This document shows, one piece after another, positions 32,590-36,698 of a DNA stretch of 36,698 nucleotides. The notes beneath the pieces are model-generated. The model did no database searches. It was not told the DNA's origin and saw only the letters and a list, made by a program, of their open reading frames with translations. The translations under genes were made by a program, and so were the position numbers. The DNA is taken from positions 1 to 36,698 of IMG/VR virus record IMGVR_UViG_3300009128_000063; one strand, written 5' to 3'. Source of the stretch: a virus. The stretch's first letter is position 1. Each line of letters opens with the position of its first letter.

Positions 32590-32811
32590 ATGGAAGAAAT
32601 CTATGAACAGTTTTTCTTCCTAAAATATTCGGGAGGCTGGAGTTTCTCAGAGGCATATAACCTCCCTGTAGGGCTCAGAACATGGTTTGTTAAGCGACTC
32701 CTTAAGCAACTTAATGATGAAGCAGAAGCAACAAAGCAGGCTTACTCTGGAAACAATAGGGGCTCACAAACCCTAACGAAGCAAAATCAACCTTCTCGGC
32801 CTAGCGATTAG
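32590..32811 (+). CDS. Small tail-assembly partner (gp51-like position)
   Basis: A 73-residue protein if it starts at the ATG at 32590, four bases after the gp26-like stop. The core MEEIYEQFFFLKYSGGWSFS then EAYNLPVGLRTWFVKRLLKQ is compact and helical with a GGW(S/T)F..A..LPV.LR.WF pattern. I associate it with the small ORF that follows gp26 in T4-like phages and with tail chaperone second halves. No good ribosome-binding site precedes the ATG. It could be made by re-initiation after the gp26-like stop or as a +1 frameshift extension. The frame is open upstream to 32503. A terminator follows. Confidence 0.7.
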   Translation: MEEIYEQFFFLKYSGGWSFSEAYNLPVGLRTWFVKRLLKQLNDEAEATKQAYSGNNRGSQTLTKQNQPSRPSD

Positions 32812-32831
32812 GGCCAAGAACTTTTAAGAAG

Positions 32832-32860
32832 AGCAAAGCGTTATGCTTTGCTTTTTCGTT
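32832..32860 (+). terminator. Rho-independent terminator
   Basis: A perfect eight-pair stem (AGCAAAGC with GCTTTGCT) with a five-base GTTAT loop runs directly into TTTTTCGTT. It separates the gp26/gp51-like pair from the tape measure gene. Confidence 0.9.
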
Positions 32861-32866
32861 TGTAAA

Positions 32867-32874
32867 ACTATTTA
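32867..32874 (+). promoter_or_regulatory. Candidate late-promoter octamer ACTATTTA
   Basis: An exact ACTATTTA lies seven bases after the terminator and 35 bases before the GTG at 32902, as expected for a new transcription unit. Confidence 0.52.
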
Positions 32875-32901
32875 TTTTTGAACTACGGGGAAAGTAAATA
32901 C

Positions 32902-35289
32902 GTGCCACCAGAAGATAACAACGAAAACGATAACTTGGAAGTCTTGAAGAAAATATTAAAAGCAAAAGAATCTATTAACGAGCTGTCTGAAAAGACTGCA
33001 CAACAGTTTGCCAATATGACTAAAAGCTTCTCAACGTTAATGAGCTATCAAGAGAAGATGGAGAAGATAAAAGAACAAGAACTTCTTACTCAAAGGAAGC
33101 TTCTTGATGGCCATGTACTCCAGCTATCAGAAATGAAAGCGCAGGGCTCTATGGACGAAGCCGCCCTACAAGCTTTAGAGGACCAGATCAAGAAACAAGA
33201 AGAGTCGATTGCCCTAGAAGAACACAAAGTGCGTGTTATGAGAGAGTCTGCTGCTGCCGGAAAAGAACTGGGGACAGCGATGACTAGTGCACTACAATCA
33301 CAGTATAAAACAGGTTCAACTGTTATCCCTCTTGTGAAGAAAATAGTACTGGGCTTTCGCGACTGGAAATCTTTGGTAACAAGCCTCGCCATGTCTGCTC
33401 CTACCATGATGGCAAATTTGGTAACAGGAATGGTTGGATTTGCGACTGCTTTGGTTGATGCTGAAGCTGCTTTTCGTCGCACCACTGGAGCCTCAAACGC
33501 ATTTGCCTCTAGTATAAGAGATTCCGCCGCTGAGATGCTGAAATACACTGTATCGCTAGAGGATGTTTCGAAATCTATGACCTCACTACACTCAGGGTTC
33601 ACAGATTTTACTATGCTGGCAAAAGAACAGCGTGATTCCCTTGTGATACTGGGATCCACTTTGGAAAAACTTGGAGTTTCTAACGAAGATTTCACTAAAG
33701 GTATTCAACTGTCAAATAAGGCACTTGGGCAAACGACAAAACAGGCCAGAACAACTCAGAGAGAAATGGTCACTTTCGCGAAAGCGTTGGGAGTAGCCCC
33801 CAAGAAAATGGCAGGCGATTTTGCAAAATCAGGCGATATGTTGGCTAAAATGGGCTCACGTGGAGTCAAATCGTTTAAAGATTTGGCGCATGCGGCCAAG
33901 ATAACTGGTTTTGAGATAGATAAAATTACTCAAATGACAAACAAATTTGATACATTTGAAGGTGCTGCTACCCAAGCAGGAAAATTAAATGCTGCCCTTG
34001 GCGGAAACTTCGTCAATGCAATGGATCTGATGATGTCCACTGATCCAGCAGAAAGATTCGGAATGATACGAGATTCGATACTGGACGCTGGGCTAAGTTT
34101 TGATGACATGAGCTATTATCAAAAGAATTATTATAAAGAGGCTCTTGGGCTTTCAGATGTTGGCGAGCTTGCGATGATGTTATCGGGTGATATGGATTCT
34201 CTTAGTGGTGCAACCAACCAAACCGCAGAAGAATTGATAGCTCTGCAAAAAGAAGCAGAAAAGAATGCCAGCATCTCTGAACGCTGGAATGCAGTTGTCA
34301 ATAGGGCTATCGTTTTTGGCTTAAAATTTGTGCCAATCGTAGAAATGATAGCAGACAACCTTAAGTTGTTGGCGATTGGTATGGCTGTCGCCGCCACCGC
34401 CACCACTGTATTGGGCGTCAAGATCTGGTTTGCTACCAAGGCAAAGCGAGAATACATAAAAGAAACCATAAAATCAGCTGCCGCTATTATTCAGCGCACA
34501 TCAGCACAGGCAGCTGACACAGCAACCACTGGTATATCCACAGCAGCAACAAGAACATCCACTGCCAGAACCAAAGCAAACACAGGGGCAATAAGAACAT
34601 CCACTGCAGCGAAACAAAAAGCAACAAAGGTTTCTAAAGGCTGGAACCTTTCGTTACTGTCCACGGCACTTGCGGCTGTCGCCATAGGTGGAGCCATATA
34701 TTTCGCAGCAACAGGTGTAGGTAACCTCGTCTCGGCATTTAGTGGACTAGGTGAAGCAGCTTGGCCAGCAGTGGCCGGAATTGTAGCCTTTTCGGTTAGT
34801 GTTGGGGCTTTGTTCGGACTATTGATGATGGCCGGCGCTGGTCCTCAAGCTATCGTAATAGGTCTTGCAGTTGGTTTACTGTTGGGAGTTGGTGCTGCGG
34901 CCTGGATGATGGGAGAAGGCGTAGAATCGGCAACAATAGGTCTTGCTGCGATGTTTGACTCGCTAAGTACACTAGGAGGCTTTTCCAAATTAGGTAAAGT
35001 AGCAGCAGAAATAGGAAAGATAGCCGCCGCCGTAAACTCGATAGAGACCAACAAAGCAATCAGCATATCAACTGTTATGAAGACCACAGCTGCTATTGGC
35101 AATGCCAAGCAGGCGGGCTCATCGAATTCTTCCATAAGTGCTTCGCCCAAGCAGGCGGGCTCATCGAATTCTTCCATAAGTGCTTCGCCCAAGTGGAATG
35201 TCAGATTAGTATTAGACGCAACCCAGACAAAACAACTAATTAAAGACGGCGCGACTCAAGTTATGGCAGAGGCCATAGGAGCACAATAA
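32902..35289 (+). CDS. Tape measure protein (gp29-like)
   Basis: A 795-residue tail-length protein. I prefer the GTG at 32902, eleven bases after GGGGAAAG; a TTG at 32878 in frame overlaps the promoter-like T run. It has a long helical N-terminal region with coiled coil (about 15-110, rich in KEQELLTQRKL and EEHKVRVM), alanine-rich helices in the middle, and hydrophobic segments at about 485-510, 585-608 and 623-671 that could line or cross the cell membrane during injection. A perfect 14-residue duplication lies near the C-terminus. Its position after the gp26-like pair is the standard order of chaperone then tape measure. Length relates to tail length in this family. Confidence 0.85.
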   Translation: MPPEDNNENDNLEVLKKILKAKESINELSEKTAQQFANMTKSFSTLMSYQEKMEKIKEQELLTQRKLLDGHVLQLSEMKAQGSMDEAALQALEDQIKKQEESIALEEHKVRVMRESAAAGKELGTAMTSALQSQYKTGSTVIPLVKKIVLGFRDWKSLVTSLAMSAPTMMANLVTGMVGFATALVDAEAAFRRTTGASNAFASSIRDSAAEMLKYTVSLEDVSKSMTSLHSGFTDFTMLAKEQRDSLVILGSTLEKLGVSNEDFTKGIQLSNKALGQTTKQARTTQREMVTFAKALGVAPKKMAGDFAKSGDMLAKMGSRGVKSFKDLAHAAKITGFEIDKITQMTNKFDTFEGAATQAGKLNAALGGNFVNAMDLMMSTDPAERFGMIRDSILDAGLSFDDMSYYQKNYYKEALGLSDVGELAMMLSGDMDSLSGATNQTAEELIALQKEAEKNASISERWNAVVNRAIVFGLKFVPIVEMIADNLKLLAIGMAVAATATTVLGVKIWFATKAKREYIKETIKSAAAIIQRTSAQAADTATTGISTAATRTSTARTKANTGAIRTSTAAKQKATKVSKGWNLSLLSTALAAVAIGGAIYFAATGVGNLVSAFSGLGEAAWPAVAGIVAFSVSVGALFGLLMMAGAGPQAIVIGLAVGLLLGVGAAAWMMGEGVESATIGLAAMFDSLSTLGGFSKLGKVAAEIGKIAAAVNSIETNKAISISTVMKTTAAIGNAKQAGSSNSSISASPKQAGSSNSSISASPKWNVRLVLDATQTKQLIKDGATQVMAEAIGAQ
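35107..35190 (+). repeat. Perfect 42-bp tandem duplication in tape measure gene
   Basis: Two identical 42-bp units (35107-35148 and 35149-35190) each encode KQAGSSNSSISASP. No base differs between copies, which points to a recent event or continuing correction. Confidence 0.95.
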
Positions 35290-35291
35290 TA

Positions 35292-36350
35292 ATGGCAGAT
35301 TTTTACAATGTTTTTAACTCACAGAGGTTTTCAGAAGAAGACGGACCACTTAGTGTATCTGGTGAAGACAACTTGGCTAATGCTGGCCTTGTCATCTCTT
35401 TCGAACATGTCCCGACTGGTAAAAAAGTCTTTTTCAAGGCTTTTATAGTCGCCTATACTGATACTTTCGCTTCTAATTGGAACAGCGAGGTCGTATATGG
35501 TCGAGCAGATCCTATACAGATGTTCAAGAACACTGCCCGCTCGATCACGTTGGCCTTTAAGGCTCCTGCCACAACACAAAGTGAAGCATATGAGAACCTC
35601 GGCAAAACCCAGCTTTTAACACAGTTCTTGTATCCCACTTATAAGAACACTGGCCTATCTCAAACAATAACACAATCCCCATTAGTGAGGATCAAGGTTA
35701 TGAATCTTTTGAGCGATACTTCTGGGATGTCACCCGCAACTGCAGCAAGCATAAAACAATACTTTAAAGACTATAATCATGGCTCCAGCGGAAGAGGTCT
35801 CTTGGGAGCAATACAGAACCTTACAGTAAACCATAATATTGATAATGATTCGGGAGTGATAGAGAAGAAAAAGAAAAAGAAGAATAAAGATGGAGCCTTT
35901 GAGGCATTGTTGCCTAAATTAATTGAAGTTAATCTCACTTTTACTCCAATCCATGAACATCCTCTTGGTTGGAGCCAGGAAGGTCGTTTTGGACAAAGCG
36001 GCCAAGCAAACTCATCAGGAGAATTGTTTCCATATGGTGTCCAAATGGAACACCAAGCATCCACCCACCAAGTATTTCCGCCGCCAGCAAATAATGCGCC
36101 ATCACTAGAGGATGATGGTGCCAAGTCACAGGCAATTCCCGATGCTGAACAGACCCCAGACCAAGCTAATGCACAAGGATCTGAGGCCACCACGACCGGT
36201 AGCCCCTTATTGGACGCCTATTTAAGCAGTCTTCCTGATACCAACGGCGACGGCATAGTGGATGAACCTGCCAACAGGCTACTTGATTTCGACGCTGATC
36301 CGTGGATTGGCATGGATTGGGATGAGATTGGAGGACTTCCAGATGAGTAG
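35292..36350 (+). CDS. Baseplate/tail-tube-cap-type protein with Ca-binding-like motif
   Basis: A 352-residue protein whose ATG lies two bases after the tape measure stop, with TAGGAGCAC as ribosome-binding site. Residues about 45-115 (VFFKAFIVAYTDTFASNWNS, YGRADPIQMFKNTARSITLA, ENLGKTQLLTQFLYP) are a pattern I associate with a virion protein next to the tape measure gene in T4-like marine phages, probably of the baseplate hub or tube cap. A Lys run (EKKKKKKNKDG, about 191-201) sits in a loop. The C-terminal third is a polar linker, followed by DTNGDGIVD (316-324), a dockerin or EF-hand-like calcium loop. It overlaps the next gene. The exact T4 counterpart (gp48 or gp54) is uncertain. Confidence 0.65.
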   Translation: MADFYNVFNSQRFSEEDGPLSVSGEDNLANAGLVISFEHVPTGKKVFFKAFIVAYTDTFASNWNSEVVYGRADPIQMFKNTARSITLAFKAPATTQSEAYENLGKTQLLTQFLYPTYKNTGLSQTITQSPLVRIKVMNLLSDTSGMSPATAASIKQYFKDYNHGSSGRGLLGAIQNLTVNHNIDNDSGVIEKKKKKKNKDGAFEALLPKLIEVNLTFTPIHEHPLGWSQEGRFGQSGQANSSGELFPYGVQMEHQASTHQVFPPPANNAPSLEDDGAKSQAIPDAEQTPDQANAQGSEATTTGSPLLDAYLSSLPDTNGDGIVDEPANRLLDFDADPWIGMDWDEIGGLPDE

Positions 36351-36678
36351 GAATGATAATCGAAAGATCATAACTAGTGATAGTGACGTCCGTCGCCCAA
36401 ATAGAAGAGAACGAGATTTAAAAAAAATACACCACTATGAATCGCCAGTGATGAGAAACCCAACCTCAAGGCAGCGTTCAAGAATAATGTCTACAAAGCA
36501 TATTTGGAAATACGGAGATAGATTGTACAACTTGGCGCATCAATATTACGGCGACGCCCGTTTCTGGTGGGTCATAGCTTGGTGGAATGGATATGGAGTA
36601 GAAGCGGCTATCAAAACCGGTGCCTCTCTTGTGATACCTCTCGATGTTTCAGAAGCATTAAAAGTATTGGAGGGATAG
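36343..36678 (+). CDS. LysM-like baseplate protein (gp53-like)
   Basis: A 111-residue protein. GGAGG lies eight bases before the ATG at 36343, which overlaps the previous stop; the frame is open further back but without a site. The N-terminal half is basic and probably disordered. The C-terminal 60 residues (HIWKYGDRLYNLAHQYYGDA, WWVIAWWNGYGVEAAIKTGA, LVIPLDVSEAL) have the LysM pattern: GDxLxxLAxxYYGDxxxWWxIAxxN and a closing IPxD strand. T4 gp53, a baseplate wedge protein, carries a similar LysM-type region, and this gene sits among baseplate genes. Binding peptidoglycan or simply acting as a structural fold are both possible. Confidence 0.78.
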   Translation: MSRNDNRKIITSDSDVRRPNRRERDLKKIHHYESPVMRNPTSRQRSRIMSTKHIWKYGDRLYNLAHQYYGDARFWWVIAWWNGYGVEAAIKTGASLVIPLDVSEALKVLEG

Positions 36679-36681
36679 GTT

Positions 36682-36698
36682 ATGGCTTTCTACGACGA
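36682..36698 (+). CDS. Start of a further gene, cut by window edge
   Basis: An ATG at 36682 lies eight to ten bases after GGAGGG and four bases after the previous stop. The reading frame begins MAFYD and runs off the window. Too little is visible to name it; by position it is probably another baseplate gene. Confidence 0.55.

Noticed and set aside
32590-32811. Simple -1 frameshift at the T7 run
   Set aside because: The partner ORF is in the +1 frame relative to the gp26-like gene, so a -1 slip would not enter it; only +1 or re-initiation fits.
33090-33695. 201-codon open frame on the minus strand
   Set aside because: It lies wholly inside the tape measure gene, which has strong family features; no independent signals.
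1-36698. tRNA genes, CRISPR arrays, insertion sequences, integrase and attachment sites
   Set aside because: No cloverleaf with a convincing T-loop, spaced direct-repeat array, transposase or recombinase was found by eye; the repeats present are coding tandem repeats.

Overview
This window is part of the genome of a contractile-tailed (T4-superfamily) bacteriophage. The diagnosis rests on a set of readable T4-type proteins: a gp22-like scaffold, a gp23-like major capsid protein, a gp18-like tail sheath, a gp19-like tail tube, a gp26-like baseplate/hub assembly factor and a long tape measure protein. Several other proteins, such as the one beginning MAFLDNSGDIILDAV, are of a kind I associate with marine T4-like phages and cyanophages. 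Every gene I can support lies on the + strand. Genes are tightly packed with many ATGA and TAATG overlaps, and there is no gene-free stretch longer than 300 bases. I found no tRNA, rRNA, CRISPR array, IS element or integrase. The host cannot be named. Three near-consensus sigma-70 promoters say only that an ordinary bacterial housekeeping polymerase is used for some genes.

Layout. (a) 1-9222: a late virion block of seven large proteins (the first cut by the window edge), mostly unrecognised structural proteins, including a tandem paralogous pair at 6829-9222. (b) 9219-15057: a DNA-processing block with a RuvC-like resolvase, a DnaG/gp61-type primase, a single-chain Mre11-Rad50 (gp47-gp46) fusion, and a complete FtsZ/tubulin-family GTPase translationally coupled to that fusion. 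Two strong sigma-70 promoters sit inside this block. (c) 15061-17590: small proteins, including a two-segment membrane protein and two membrane/coiled-coil proteins that look like a lysis (holin/spanin) set, a zinc-ribbon protein, and two proteins sharing a short N-terminal motif. (d) 17602-20688: three virion surface or fibre-like proteins, one with 39-bp tandem repeats, and a strong terminator. (e) 20758-25283: scaffold, major capsid protein, a terminator, then a sigma-70-driven EDxHD/Vsr-type homing endonuclease with a possible leader peptide. (f) 25327-36698: neck or connector proteins, sheath, tube, gp26-like protein, a small out-of-frame partner, tape measure protein, baseplate proteins and the start of a further gene.

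Together the late genes would build head, neck and tail, while the central block replicates and recombines the genome. An ACTATTTA octamer or close variant lies 26-58 bases before the start codon of several late transcription units and is a candidate phage late-promoter element. The most unusual content is the phage-encoded FtsZ-like GTPase coupled to a fused Mre11-Rad50 nuclease. Next come a possible +1 frameshift site at the gp26/small-partner junction before the tape measure gene, and two sigma-70 promoters whose predicted start points fall on an ATG. All functional statements come from reading motifs by eye; no database search was run.
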